Notes: generated by a model from the letters alone, not told the origin. Positions 8,676 to 18,139 are shown, numbered from the stretch's first letter. The stretch: DNA of 64,000 bases from Thorsellia kenyensis (GCF_042432445.1 NZ_JBHLXE010000046.1:1-64000), one strand, 5' to 3'. A program made the numbers and translations.

Positions 8676-9521
8676 CTATTTTGTTTCTTGTCCCAAAATG
8701 GCTTTTCCTTTTTCTAAATAGCTGACGTCGCCAATTTCTTTAACTTCAAACTGTCCATTTTTATAATGAATTTTGGTTACGCTTGCATTTTTTATACCAC
8801 CTGCGGGTAATTGATAGCCTCCTTTGAGATTATCAACTAGCGCACCAATGCTTAGGCCGTGAGAAACAACTAATATAGGACCACCACCTTGATCAGCACT
8901 TTGTTTAGCTATTTCTTCTATACCTGCACGTAACCGTTTAGTAATCGTTGCATAATCTTCTGCAGGCCAATTACTTGGAGGATTTTTTTCCTTAGCCATT
9001 TTTACTTTTTCTAAAGCAGCCACACTGTCGGCAAATTCTCTTGGGGAAACATCACTATTGAACCATTCATCAAATGTCATTCCTTGATGTTTAGCTATGT
9101 CACTCCACATATTGTGGTTCAGATCGCCTTCATATGTGCCAAAATTAAATTCCCTCATACGCCAATCTTTTTGGACAACTAATTGATTGGAAGTCTGATT
9201 TTTTGCAAGAATTAATTCAGCAGTTTGAACGCTTCGGCCACTGTCACTACTGAATGCTCCGACAAAAGGAACATCTTGAAGCCCTACAGCTACTGTATTT
9301 ACCACCTCTTCACCCTCAGGTGTTAATACAGCATCAGACCAGCCTTGTACTCTATCTGTTGTATTGAGCATAGTTTTGCCGTGGCGTACTAAATAAATTT
9401 CCACTTCTTTATCAACGCTTCTTGATTGCATAGGTGTACTGCATGCACTTAGCAATATCGAAGAAAGTAAGCAAGAAACTAGTAATCCTTTTTTTGAAAT
9501 TTTATTCATTTTAAATCCCAT
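8676..9521 (-). CDS. Histidine phosphatase (phosphoglycerate mutase-like) lipoprotein
   Basis: Branch-1 histidine phosphatase. The catalytic motif LVRHGKT (His47) lies near the N-terminus and the second histidine is in VVSHGLSIG (about 222). The N-terminus is a lipoprotein signal with lipobox LSAC, Cys27, so the enzyme should be membrane-anchored and face the periplasm. The ATG at 9521 has a GGAG ribosome site 7 nt upstream. It lies between the PTS gene and the SurE-like gene, all in the same direction. The substrate cannot be deduced; a sugar phosphate or nucleotide is plausible. Confidence 0.85.
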   Translation of the reverse strand: MGFKMNKISKKGLLVSCLLSSILLSACSTPMQSRSVDKEVEIYLVRHGKTMLNTTDRVQGWSDAVLTPEGEEVVNTVAVGLQDVPFVGAFSSDSGRSVQTAELILAKNQTSNQLVVQKDWRMREFNFGTYEGDLNHNMWSDIAKHQGMTFDEWFNSDVSPREFADSVAALEKVKMAKEKNPPSNWPAEDYATITKRLRAGIEEIAKQSADQGGGPILVVSHGLSIGALVDNLKGGYQLPAGGIKNASVTKIHYKNGQFEVKEIGDVSYLEKGKAILGQETK

Positions 9522-9583
9522 TATGGCACTCCATTCATAATTTACTTTAAATAAATATAGGCTATTTTATACGTCAATAGCCT

Positions 9584-11476
9584 CTACTTGACTAATTTTA
9601 ATAATGGACGACTCGTTGTTGCTTCAGTTTCATTTACTGTAAGCACGTCAAAATAATTTTCTGTATTTGTCACTAAAACTGGCGTAGTTAAATCAAATCC
9701 TGCTTTAACGATCATATCTTTATCAAAAGAAATCAGTTTCTCACCTTTTTTAATACGTTGTCCCTCCTGGATATGGGCGGAGAAATATTGTCCATTCAAT
9801 TGAACAGTATCTATACCAACATGAATTAGTAACTCTACACCTGAATCCGTTGTGATACCAATTGCATGTAAGGTTTTAAATAATGAAGTGACCACACCAT
9901 CTGATGGAGCATAAACATGATTCTCGCTTGGCAAAACAGCACATCCTTTCCCTATTAATCCACTTGCAAAAGTTTCATCTTTTACTTCAGATAAAGGAAC
10001 GATTTTTCCAATCAAAGGGCTATGCAGTGTATCAACAACAGATTGCATAGTATCTGTTTCTTTTCTATTAGAAGTAATGGTACTATTATCATTAGCATGA
10101 ACTGTCACCTTCGGTAATCCAAAAAGATATGTCCCTATAAACGACAAAATCATTGCAAAAACAGTACCGATTAGTGCACCATACCAACTACCATCAATAC
10201 CTGTTGATGGTATGATCTGCAAGAAAGTAAAAATACTTGTTAGACTAGGTGAATAAACTTGCGTATTGGCATACCCGATGATCCCTCCCCCTATTGCACC
10301 TGCTATGCAAGCAATGACAAAGGGCTTTTTCAGTGGTAAATTCACCCCATAAATGATGGGTTCAGTGATACCAAAAATACCAGTAATAGAACCTGAGCCA
10401 GCAAGGAGTTTTAATTTGGGATCGCGACTTTTCAAAAATACAGCAAATGAAGCAGATACTTGTGCTAACACCGCAGGTAAAATCATAGGGACTATTGGAT
10501 CAGCTTTTAACGTATCTAAGTTATTATACATAAGTGGTACTAAGCCCCAATGCAATCCAAAAATAACAAAAACTTGCCAAAGTCCGCCAACGATTGCCCC
10601 TGCGCCTACAGCAAAAGTATCATAAATAAATTTAAATCCTTGACCTAGGCTTTGTGCTAAGGTAGTAGTTAATGGCCCTACCAAAATCAGAGTCAAAGGA
10701 ACAACTATCATCAAACATAAAAGAGGTGCTATAAGATTCTTAATTGAAGAAGGCAGAATATTATTGAAAAATCTCTCTGCATGACTCGCTATCCACACAG
10801 AAAATATTGCAGGCATTACAGAACTACTGTAACTCATTAATACAACAGGTATCATTAAAAAATCTATACCCTGAGCACCGGGTTTTCCAGATTCATTAAA
10901 TGCATTAACAATATCTGGATGAACTAATGATGCCCCTATAGCCATACCTATAAAAGGGTTACATTTAAATTTGAGTGAAGAAGTATAACCAATAATAATG
11001 GGAAAGAAATAAAACAGCGCATCACTCGCGGTATTCAAAATGAGTCGAGTTCCAGAAGTAGCTTCCCATAATTTTAATTGATCACAAAGGGCTATAATTC
11101 CTTTTAAAATACCACTTGCAGCTAATACACCTAAAAAAGGGGTAAAAATTCCTGAAACTAAATCTACAAATTTTTCTAATAGATTACCAGAAGATGTGTT
11201 CTTACTGTCAGCAATATTTAGATCACATTCAGCCGCAATGAATTTGAACACATCTCCAACATGATTGCCAATCACAACTTGAAATTGTCCTCCGCTCTCT
11301 ACGACCATAATCACATCAGGATGATTTTTAAGTGCCTCCCTATCAGGAATATCTTTATCATTTAATTTAAATCGAAGGCGAGTAGCACAATGCACTACAC
11401 TGGCTACATTTTCTTTGCCCCCAACTAAAGCAAGAACATCTCTAGCTGTTGCTTCATATTTTCCTTGTTTACTCAT
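9584..11476 (-). CDS. bglF: PTS beta-glucoside transporter, EIIBCA
   Basis: Imports and phosphorylates beta-glucosides at the inner membrane. The 630 residues are in order EIIB, EIIC and EIIA. EIIB (about 1-90) has the phosphocysteine in VVHCATRLRF (Cys30). EIIC (about 105-460) has many membrane segments and GITEPIIYGVNLP. EIIA (about 480-630) has its phosphohistidine in LLIHVGIDTV (His552). Length and domain order match E. coli BglF. In that family the EIIB domain also phosphorylates and inactivates BglG when substrate is absent, consistent with bglG in the same cluster. The sugar range within beta-glucosides is not determinable here. Confidence 0.93.
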   Translation of the reverse strand: MSKQGKYEATARDVLALVGGKENVASVVHCATRLRFKLNDKDIPDREALKNHPDVIMVVESGGQFQVVIGNHVGDVFKFIAAECDLNIADSKNTSSGNLLEKFVDLVSGIFTPFLGVLAASGILKGIIALCDQLKLWEATSGTRLILNTASDALFYFFPIIIGYTSSLKFKCNPFIGMAIGASLVHPDIVNAFNESGKPGAQGIDFLMIPVVLMSYSSSVMPAIFSVWIASHAERFFNNILPSSIKNLIAPLLCLMIVVPLTLILVGPLTTTLAQSLGQGFKFIYDTFAVGAGAIVGGLWQVFVIFGLHWGLVPLMYNNLDTLKADPIVPMILPAVLAQVSASFAVFLKSRDPKLKLLAGSGSITGIFGITEPIIYGVNLPLKKPFVIACIAGAIGGGIIGYANTQVYSPSLTSIFTFLQIIPSTGIDGSWYGALIGTVFAMILSFIGTYLFGLPKVTVHANDNSTITSNRKETDTMQSVVDTLHSPLIGKIVPLSEVKDETFASGLIGKGCAVLPSENHVYAPSDGVVTSLFKTLHAIGITTDSGVELLIHVGIDTVQLNGQYFSAHIQEGQRIKKGEKLISFDKDMIVKAGFDLTTPVLVTNTENYFDVLTVNETEATTSRPLLKLVK

Positions 11477-11597
11477 ATAATTACCCTCATTAAAAAGCTT
11501 ACTTCATAATAAAATCTATTTAAATTTAATTGATTATAAATAAGTCAAGAATTCCTTATGCTGTTAATAGTTCATTTAAATATTAACTCAATAATCA

Positions 11598-12317
11598 TTA
11601 TTTTTTAGTGAGTTCGCTGGCAGCGTCTTCATCTAATACTACGGTAAGATTGGGATGTAATTGCAAAATTGATGCAGGAACATCTAGGGTAATGGGCCCC
11701 TCTAAAGCTTGTTTAATAATATTTGCTTTAGATTTCCCCGTTGCAAATAGAACTAAATGACGTGCATGCATAACACTTTTAGGGCCCATAGTTACCCAAT
11801 AATCAGGGACCTTAGTGATGTCTCCACCCACCTCATTGAGCAAAAGTTCTTTATGTTTTTCAGTAGCATTAATACGAACCGTCTTATCTTGCCATTCTGT
11901 TGTATTGGGTAAGTTGCCACAAAAATGTCCATCTGCACCAATACCCATTAAAATTAAGTCTAATCCACCCGCCTTATCAATCATGTCATCGAATTGAAGA
12001 TAATTATACGGAGTCATTTGCATTATTTGATCAGAAGAGATATTAGCTGGTTTAAAATAGAGCCTATTGAGATGGTGCATAGTGAGTCCATACCCTTGCT
12101 CGTCAAAAACAGGAATTTCATCAAAATTGAAATAAGTAACATTAGAAAAGTGTGGCTTATTTTTGACTTGTTCAACTAATAATTCATACGTCCGTTTAGG
12201 CGTATTTCCTGCTGTTATAGCCATATTAACTTTTTTCGGTTGGATCATCTTACTCAAAAGCAAGGTCATAGTACTCTGGCTCATTGCTTCATAATCTTTT
12301 TCAACAATCAGTTGCAT
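11598..12317 (-). CDS. NagB/RpiA-fold sugar-phosphate isomerase-like protein (YieK-like)
   Basis: Member of the glucosamine-6-phosphate deaminase/6-phosphogluconolactonase superfamily, 239 residues. Seen are ITAGNTPKRTYELL (phosphate loop), VTYFNFDEI (equivalent of the NagB FNMDEY loop with acidic residues), LILMGIGADGHFCGN (GxGxDGH catalytic region), and a C-terminal ILQLHPNLTVVLDEDA resembling NagB. It diverges from true NagB in the catalytic loops and resembles the uncharacterised YieK type, which as I recall lies near bgl genes in E. coli. It is the first gene of the operon, directly after the RAT/terminator. Its substrate is unknown. Confidence 0.8.
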   Translation of the reverse strand: MQLIVEKDYEAMSQSTMTLLLSKMIQPKKVNMAITAGNTPKRTYELLVEQVKNKPHFSNVTYFNFDEIPVFDEQGYGLTMHHLNRLYFKPANISSDQIMQMTPYNYLQFDDMIDKAGGLDLILMGIGADGHFCGNLPNTTEWQDKTVRINATEKHKELLLNEVGGDITKVPDYWVTMGPKSVMHARHLVLFATGKSKANIIKQALEGPITLDVPASILQLHPNLTVVLDEDAASELTKK

Positions 12318-12375
12318 AATTTATTGTCCCAATAAAATAAATTGTGGTTAGATACACTCTGTTAGAATTTTAGGC

Positions 12376-12435
12376 AAAAAAAAACCTGAAACATCCTTCC
12401 CCTTCTGAAAAGAGGTAAAAAGTGTTTCAGGTTTT
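12376..12435 (-). terminator. Attenuator terminator in beta-glucoside operon leader
   Basis: Minus strand: AAAACCTGAAACA (12423-12435) pairs with TGTTTCAGGTTTT (12381-12393), a 13-bp stem running directly into a run of T residues. It lies before the first operon gene, and its upstream arm shares bases with the RAT element. Antiterminator binding and terminator folding are therefore mutually exclusive. Confidence 0.9.
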
Positions 12436-12459
12436 GCCCACTGAAAGTGGTTACAATCC
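12430..12459 (-). promoter_or_regulatory. RAT (ribonucleic antiterminator) site
   Basis: The minus strand reads GGATTGTAACCACTTTCAGT followed by GGGCAAAACC, matching the bgl-type RAT consensus (GGATTGTTAC, a short stem-loop, GGCAAAACC). The last 6 nt overlap the terminator stem. BglG-family CAT domains bind this kind of element; the BglG encoded at 5153-6013 is the obvious partner. Confidence 0.92.
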
Positions 12460-12519
12460 TTAAAATTTGAATAAATCTAACAAAGCTAGTGTAATAGGTA
12501 AAGCAATCTATTTTAAAAA

Positions 12520-12535
12520 TGTGACAAGGATCATA
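12520..12535 (+). promoter_or_regulatory. Candidate CRP site of beta-glucoside operon
   Basis: TGTGA-N6-TCATA, one mismatch from the CRP consensus TGTGA-N6-TCACA. It lies upstream of a weak minus-strand -10 candidate TATTAC (12491-12496) at about the distance of a class II CRP promoter. crp itself is in this window. Confidence 0.5.
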
Positions 12536-12779
12536 AGAAGCCTTTAAAAATGCAACGTTTGTATAGAAAAGATTTTTTGCTTATTTAGTGATATTTAAAT
12601 ACTGAGATATATTAATTTCTTCTAAGCAATATTTGCATATCGAGGAAAGATATTGAATAATCGCTTTACTACATTTATGAGTGAATAGTCATCTAAAATA
12701 TACCAAAAATAATTATGGACATAATGCTGAACAAAACGATTAATACAATTACCTAATAAACTATAGAAAAGAGGAAAAT

Positions 12780-13604
12780 ATGAGTAATCCCCCAAAGAAA
12801 ATAGAATTAATAGCCTTAGATATGGATGGTACATTATTAAATAGCCAGCATGATATCTCTGAATACACTATTGATGTCATCACAAAAGTAAGAGCAAAAG
12901 GGATAAAAGTCGTCCTTGTGACAGGACGTCCTTATATAGGAACTGTTAAATTTACCGAAAAACTTAGCATGCGTGAAGACAATGATTACGTAATTGTTTG
13001 TAATGGATCATTAACCATAAAGCCTAAAACTGGAGAGGTTGTGACTCAAGAAACACTAGACATCAATGATTATTATGAATTAGAAGCATTATCACGTGAA
13101 CTCAACGTTCATTTTCATGTATTTGATAAGGATAATGTATATACTGCGAATAAAGATATCAGTCCTTATACCATTTTGGAAACGCAATTGACAGGTATTG
13201 CGCTTAAATTCAGGACACCTGAAGAGATGCCAAAAGAGATGCAATTTCCAAAAATGATGATGATTGATGAACCTGAGGTTTTAAATCAAGCCATCGCTAA
13301 GTTGCCCCCATCACTTTATGAACGCTATAATATTATCAAAAGCGCCCCTTATTTCTTAGAAATTATTCCCAAAGGAGTAAATAAAGGGCTTACACTTAAA
13401 AAACTTGCACACAAACTAGGTATACCGGCTGAACATATTTTAGCAATGGGAGATCAAGGCAACGACATAGCGATGTTTGAATTTGCAGGATATTCAGTTG
13501 CGATGGGTAATGCCATAGACGAATTAAAAGAGATTGCAGATGGCGTTGCAGAGACAAATGACAATGATGGCGTCGGCAAAACTATAGAGAAATTTTGCCT
13601 ATAA
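12780..13604 (+). CDS. Cof-type HAD-IIB sugar phosphatase (YidA-like)
   Basis: Haloacid-dehalogenase-type phosphatase of 274 residues. Motif I LDMDGT carries nucleophile Asp14 and Asp16. Motif II is VLVTGRP. The C2B cap occupies the middle. Motif IV GDQGNDIAMFEFAG holds the magnesium-binding aspartates. The C-terminal AMGNAIDELKEIAD is typical of Cof/YidA proteins, which dephosphorylate sugar phosphates in the cytosol. The ATG has a GAGGAAA ribosome site. It is divergent from the beta-glucoside operon, with about 320 bp of shared control region, and may act on sugars from that pathway, though this is only positional. Confidence 0.88.
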   Translation: MSNPPKKIELIALDMDGTLLNSQHDISEYTIDVITKVRAKGIKVVLVTGRPYIGTVKFTEKLSMREDNDYVIVCNGSLTIKPKTGEVVTQETLDINDYYELEALSRELNVHFHVFDKDNVYTANKDISPYTILETQLTGIALKFRTPEEMPKEMQFPKMMMIDEPEVLNQAIAKLPPSLYERYNIIKSAPYFLEIIPKGVNKGLTLKKLAHKLGIPAEHILAMGDQGNDIAMFEFAGYSVAMGNAIDELKEIADGVAETNDNDGVGKTIEKFCL

Positions 13605-13687
13605 AGTATATTCTCAATATCAACTTAGAATTTTAGCTACTGAATCTTTTCGCACAGTGGCTAAATATAATTTCTATTATTTATTCT

Positions 13688-14368
13688 TTAAGGTGCATAG
13701 CCTGATGGCCCTAAAGCTAAGCCATCGAGATACGCTACATTATTTTCTAATTTAAGTCTACCATCGATAAACCAGCGAACAACTAAAGGATAAATTTGAT
13801 GCTCTTGATATTTAACACGTTCCGTTAAAATATCAGCATCATCTTCAGGAAATACCGGGACTTTCGCTTGTAAAATAACCGGGCCAGAATCTAACCCTGT
13901 GTCAACAAAATGGACACTTGTACCATGCTCCGTTTCATTAGCCTCTAAAACACGTTGATGAGTATCTAAACCTTTATATTTAGGTAATAGAGAGGGATGA
14001 ATATTAATTAGTTTCCCTGATAGAGCCTCAACAAATTGTTCGGATAAAATACGCATATAACCAGCTAAAACCACTAAATCAGGAGAGTAACTCTGGATAA
14101 TCTCAAGCAATGCCTCATCAAAGAGTGCTCTATTAGCAAAATCCGCCTGCTTAACAATATGCGTATTAATATTTGCTTCCCGAGCAAATTCCAGACCACC
14201 AGCTGAGGGATTGTTTGTAAGTACAGCACAAATATTTGCGTTGATAGGTTCGCTAACATGAAAAGAGTGAGTCTCTTGGCAATTGTCGATTAAAGTTTTT
14301 AAGTTAGAGCCTGAACCTGAGATAAGGACAACAATTTTTTTTGGGGAGTGAGTGGTCATAGCAAACAA
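13688..14368 (-). CDS. purN: Phosphoribosylglycinamide formyltransferase
   Basis: Transfers formyl from 10-formyl-tetrahydrofolate to GAR, the third step of purine synthesis. Motifs: VVLISGSGSNLKTLID (phosphate loop), NIHPSLLPKYKGLDTH with the catalytic His, and HGTSVHFVDTGLDSGPVI with the catalytic Asp. The frame begins with TTG at 14368, which has an AAGAGA site 4-5 nt upstream. The in-frame ATG at 14359 (MTTHSPKK) is the alternative and would give 223 residues. It follows purM by about 90 bp, the usual purMN order. Confidence 0.94.
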   Translation of the reverse strand: MFAMTTHSPKKIVVLISGSGSNLKTLIDNCQETHSFHVSEPINANICAVLTNNPSAGGLEFAREANINTHIVKQADFANRALFDEALLEIIQSYSPDLVVLAGYMRILSEQFVEALSGKLINIHPSLLPKYKGLDTHQRVLEANETEHGTSVHFVDTGLDSGPVILQAKVPVFPEDDADILTERVKYQEHQIYPLVVRWFIDGRLKLENNVAYLDGLALGPSGYAP

Positions 14369-14455
14369 TAATTCTCTTTATTGAAGATCATAAGAAAGTC
14401 AGCCGCTAAAAACAAATTGTACGGCTGACTTCGTTCGATGAGTGACATAAAATAA

Positions 14456-15541
14456 TTATTTAATAATTACTTGTGGACTTTGTACTTCTGCACGTTCGAT
14501 AATTTCGCCAATTTGCCACGCTTTTTCGCCAGCAGAGTGGAGTAAATTGAGAGCATCTTCGACATGCTCTTTTGGCAGTGCAATAATCATACCCACCCCA
14601 CAATTAAAGGTCCTATACATTTCATGCGTAGTAACGTTACCCTCTCTTTGCAACCAGGTAAAAATTGCAGGCCATTGCCAGCTTGATTCATTAATAGATG
14701 CAGTAAGATTATCTGGGAGTACACGAGGAATATTTTCCCAAAATCCGCCACCTGTAATATGCACCAACCCATGAACTGGGAGTTTTTTTAATAGCTCGAG
14801 TACAGATTTAACATAAATTTTGGTCGGAGCCATCAAATGATCTGCAATCGATTTTCCATCTAGCATCACTTTATTTGGTGCTGTTTTACTGATTTCTAAA
14901 ATTTTACGGATTAAAGAGTATCCATTAGAGTGAGGCCCGCTGGAACCTAAAGCAATTAAGGCGTCATTAGCACTTACTTTTGATCCATCAATAAGTTTAG
15001 ATTTTTCCACTACTCCTACGCAAAAACCGGCTAAATCATAATCTTCGCCTTCATACATACCTGGCATTTCAGCGGTTTCACCACCAACCAGTGAGCAACC
15101 CGACTGTACACAACCCTCAGCTATACCTTCTACAACTTTGGCGGCAGTCTCTACATTTAATTTTCCTGTTGCGTAATAATCCAGAAAAAATAAAGGTTCA
15201 GCGCCTTGCACAATTAAATCATTAACGCACATAGCGACTAAATCGATACCTATTGTTTCATGGCGCCCTAAATCCATCGCCAATCTCAATTTAGTGCCCA
15301 CTCCATCTGTGCCTGATACCAAAATTGGCTCTTCATAGCCTTTAGGTATTGCACAAAGAGCACCAAAACCACCTAATCCTCCCATTACCTCAGGCCGAGT
15401 TGTTCTTTTAACAGCACCTTTAATCCTCTCAACAAGGGCATTACCAGCGTCTATATTAACACCAGCTGACTGATAGTCTAACGAAGGTCTTGGATCTACT
15501 TCATTTAATATATTATTTTTTGTGGTATTTTCTTGGTTCAC
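14456..15541 (-). CDS. purM: Phosphoribosylformylglycinamidine cyclo-ligase (AIR synthetase)
   Basis: ATP-dependent closure of FGAM to AIR, the fifth step of purine synthesis. It has 361 residues against about 345 in E. coli; the extra residues are at the N-terminus. Seen are ALCAIPKGYEEPILVSGTDG, the metal/ATP loop GTDGVGTKLRLA, CVNDLIVQGAEPLFFLDYYA, VGGETAEMPGMY and HITGGGFWENIPR. The start is GTG at 15541, with AGGA about 9 nt upstream. purN follows in the same direction. I saw no clear PurR box in the 117 bp upstream. Confidence 0.95.
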   Translation of the reverse strand: MNQENTTKNNILNEVDPRPSLDYQSAGVNIDAGNALVERIKGAVKRTTRPEVMGGLGGFGALCAIPKGYEEPILVSGTDGVGTKLRLAMDLGRHETIGIDLVAMCVNDLIVQGAEPLFFLDYYATGKLNVETAAKVVEGIAEGCVQSGCSLVGGETAEMPGMYEGEDYDLAGFCVGVVEKSKLIDGSKVSANDALIALGSSGPHSNGYSLIRKILEISKTAPNKVMLDGKSIADHLMAPTKIYVKSVLELLKKLPVHGLVHITGGGFWENIPRVLPDNLTASINESSWQWPAIFTWLQREGNVTTHEMYRTFNCGVGMIIALPKEHVEDALNLLHSAGEKAWQIGEIIERAEVQSPQVIIK

Positions 15542-15658
15542 TTTGCTTATCCTAAATATGAAGGGTCAATTTAAACATAATTTAGTTAAAAGCCGCTGTA
15601 AATTCAGATGAAAATTCAGGCTTTAAATTAAGATTACTTACTACATAAACATTTTATA

Positions 15659-17131
15659 CTATTTTTCTCTATTAATCTCATCCCAAAGATCAGCATTTTT
15701 AATACCTAACTTAGTAGGTTGAAATATAGGGGTTTTTCCCGCTTTTTTCTGGGTTTCATAATCTCTAAGTGCTTTGATGGCAGGTCGAAACAAAATCAAT
15801 AGAGCGATGATATTCATCCATGCCATTAGTCCTACACCAATATCACCAAGATGCCATGCGGTTTTACTTGCATATATGCATCCTAAAAAGACAGTGATAA
15901 TACTTCCTAACCTTAAATAATTGATTACTAGTAAACCAGGCTTATTAGAAAATAAATAAGTCAAATTTGTCTCCGCCATATAGTAGTAAGCGATGATGGT
16001 CGTGAAAGCAAAAAACAGTAAAGCAATCGCAACAAATCCTTTACCAAAGCCAGGCATGATAGATTCAATAGAGTGCTGAACAAATGCAGGACCTGCATCG
16101 ACACCTACAAGTCCTGCATAAATAAATGCATCGGGGTCATTAGGATCGACAATATTATACAGTCCAGTAGAAAGCATAATAAATGCAGTTGCGGTACAGA
16201 CAAATAAGGTATCGATATATACTGAAAATGCTTGAACGTAACCCTGCTCAGCAGGATGCTGAACCTCTGCTACTGCAGCTGAATGAGGGGCGCTACCTTG
16301 GCCAGCTTCATTAGAATATAAACCTCTCTTGACTCCCATTTGAATAGCTTGCCAAATCACGGCACCAAACACCGGACCTAAACCAAAAGCACCTTCAAAT
16401 ATCATTTTTATCATACCAGGGACGGCTTTAAAATTTATAACGATGATGATAATCGCAACAAGCACGTAAGCGATTGCCATAAATGGAACTACCCACTGTG
16501 CAAAGCTGGCAATTCTTTTTAAACCACCAAAGATAACAAAAGCCATTACTATAGAAATACCTATTGCAGTATATAAAGGTGGTATTTCCCAAGCCACGGT
16601 TAGACTTTCAGCAATGGCATTAGATTGATTGGTAGGTAATAAAAAGCCCCAAGCGAGTACAGTAAACCCAGCAAACAAGAGTGCATACCATTTTTTTCCC
16701 ATTGCTTTCTCTATATAATAAGCCGGACCTCCACGATACTCTGCTTTATTATCTTTTTGTTTGTAGATCTGGGCGAGCGTACATTCGACAAAAGAGGTAG
16801 ATGCTCCTAAAAAGGCAACAACCCACATCCAAAATATCGCACCCGGACCGCCTACACCTATCGCTAATGCTACGCCTGCAATATTTCCCGTACCTACTCG
16901 GCCCGAAAGAGACATCGCGAAAGCTTGAAAAGAGGATACGCCTGATGCAGAAGATTTGTTATTAAGCATCAAACGTATCATCTCTTTAACCCCACGAACT
17001 TGGATAAAACGTGTGGCAATTGAAAAAAACAAACCTGCAAATAAACATAATCCAATCAAAGGATAGCTCCATACTAGTCCTTGTATAGATTCTAGTCCTC
17101 GAACAAATATATTTCCTTTTGCTACTTCCAT
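15659..17131 (-). CDS. Alanine/glycine:sodium symporter, AGCS family
   Basis: Inner-membrane Na+-coupled amino-acid carrier of 490 residues with about 11 hydrophobic segments. The family signature is clear: RVGTGNIAGVALAIGVGGPG, then GAIFWMWVVAFLGASTSFVE and YSNEAGQGSAPHSAA. The ATG has a CAGGGAG ribosome site. The substrate is likely alanine or glycine by family; the exact paralogue (such as YaaJ) is not assigned. It is monocistronic, between hemF and purM. A small CCATTTTT/AAAAATGG hairpin lies in the gap upstream. Confidence 0.9.
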   Translation of the reverse strand: MEVAKGNIFVRGLESIQGLVWSYPLIGLCLFAGLFFSIATRFIQVRGVKEMIRLMLNNKSSASGVSSFQAFAMSLSGRVGTGNIAGVALAIGVGGPGAIFWMWVVAFLGASTSFVECTLAQIYKQKDNKAEYRGGPAYYIEKAMGKKWYALLFAGFTVLAWGFLLPTNQSNAIAESLTVAWEIPPLYTAIGISIVMAFVIFGGLKRIASFAQWVVPFMAIAYVLVAIIIIVINFKAVPGMIKMIFEGAFGLGPVFGAVIWQAIQMGVKRGLYSNEAGQGSAPHSAAVAEVQHPAEQGYVQAFSVYIDTLFVCTATAFIMLSTGLYNIVDPNDPDAFIYAGLVGVDAGPAFVQHSIESIMPGFGKGFVAIALLFFAFTTIIAYYYMAETNLTYLFSNKPGLLVINYLRLGSIITVFLGCIYASKTAWHLGDIGVGLMAWMNIIALLILFRPAIKALRDYETQKKAGKTPIFQPTKLGIKNADLWDEINREK

Positions 17132-17221
17132 AACTTAATCTCCCTGTGGTTATCAAATGCCATTTTTACTCATAAAAAATGGTTATACATAGGTACACAT
17201 TACTCAATGTATATTTATTAC

Positions 17222-18139
17222 TTAGATGGTTGCCCATTCTCTTGGAACTAGAAAATAGTCTAAAAGTTTAGCTTCTTCAGAGCCCTGCTTAATCTCATAG
17301 CCATATGTCCATTTCACCTCAGGAGGCATAGACATTAATATAGACTCAGTTCTTCCCCCTGTCTGCAGACCAAACAAGGTACCTCTGTCCCAAACCAGAT
17401 TAAACTCAACATATCGTCCCCGTCTGTGTAATTGAAAATCACGCTCTTGTGTCCCATAAACCATTGATTTACGTTTCTCAATAATAGGCAGATAAGCGTC
17501 TAAATAACCTTGTGCAACCGCTTTTGTAAAAGAGAATGCAGTATGAAAATTAGGTGAATTCAGATCATCAAAGAATAATCCTCCTACCCCTCTAGGCTCT
17601 TGCCTATGTTTTAAGTAAAAGTATTCATCACACCACGATTTATATTTTGGATAAATGTCATCACCAAAAGGGAGACATAATTGTTTAGCTGTATTATGCC
17701 AATGAATAACGTCTTCTTCGAAAGGATAAAAAGGGGTTAAATCAAATCCGCCGCCGAACCACCAAATCGGTTTTTCATTGGGTTTGTTTGCGATAAAAAA
17801 ACGTACATTCGCGTGTGAAGTAGGAACATAGGGGTTGTGCGGGTGCATCACTAGCGAAACACCTAATGCATTAAAAGAGCGACCTGCAAGTTCAGGTCTA
17901 TGTGCAGTTGCTGAGGCAGGCATATTCTCTCCATAAACATGAGAAAAATTAACGCCTCCTTGCTCAAACACCCCACCATTTTGAATGACTCGGCTACGGC
18001 CTCCGCCGCCACCTTCTCTTTGCCAAGATTCTTCTTTAAAAATGCCTAAACCATCGGCTTTCGTTAACTGTTCACAAATTTTATCTTGTAAGGCTAAAAA
18101 ATAGGATTTTATCTCCTCAAGTTCAATACTCTCTATCAT
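17222..18139 (-). CDS. hemF: Oxygen-dependent coproporphyrinogen III oxidase
   Basis: Oxidative decarboxylation of coproporphyrinogen III to protoporphyrinogen IX in heme synthesis, using O2, in the cytosol. The 305 residues agree with about 299 in E. coli. Hallmarks include WQREGGGGGRSRVIQNGGVF, VMHPHNPYVPTSHANVRFF, WWFGGGFDLTPFYPFEEDV, RGVGGLFFDD and RRGRYVEFNLVWDRGT. It starts 19 nt after hinT, so the two are probably cotranscribed. Its presence implies aerobic or microaerobic heme synthesis. Confidence 0.96.
   Translation of the reverse strand: MIESIELEEIKSYFLALQDKICEQLTKADGLGIFKEESWQREGGGGGRSRVIQNGGVFEQGGVNFSHVYGENMPASATAHRPELAGRSFNALGVSLVMHPHNPYVPTSHANVRFFIANKPNEKPIWWFGGGFDLTPFYPFEEDVIHWHNTAKQLCLPFGDDIYPKYKSWCDEYFYLKHRQEPRGVGGLFFDDLNSPNFHTAFSFTKAVAQGYLDAYLPIIEKRKSMVYGTQERDFQLHRRGRYVEFNLVWDRGTLFGLQTGGRTESILMSMPPEVKWTYGYEIKQGSEEAKLLDYFLVPREWATI

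Noticed and set aside
15542..15658. PurR operator before purM
   Set aside because: No sequence close to the ACGCAAACGTTTTCNT palindrome was found in the gap.
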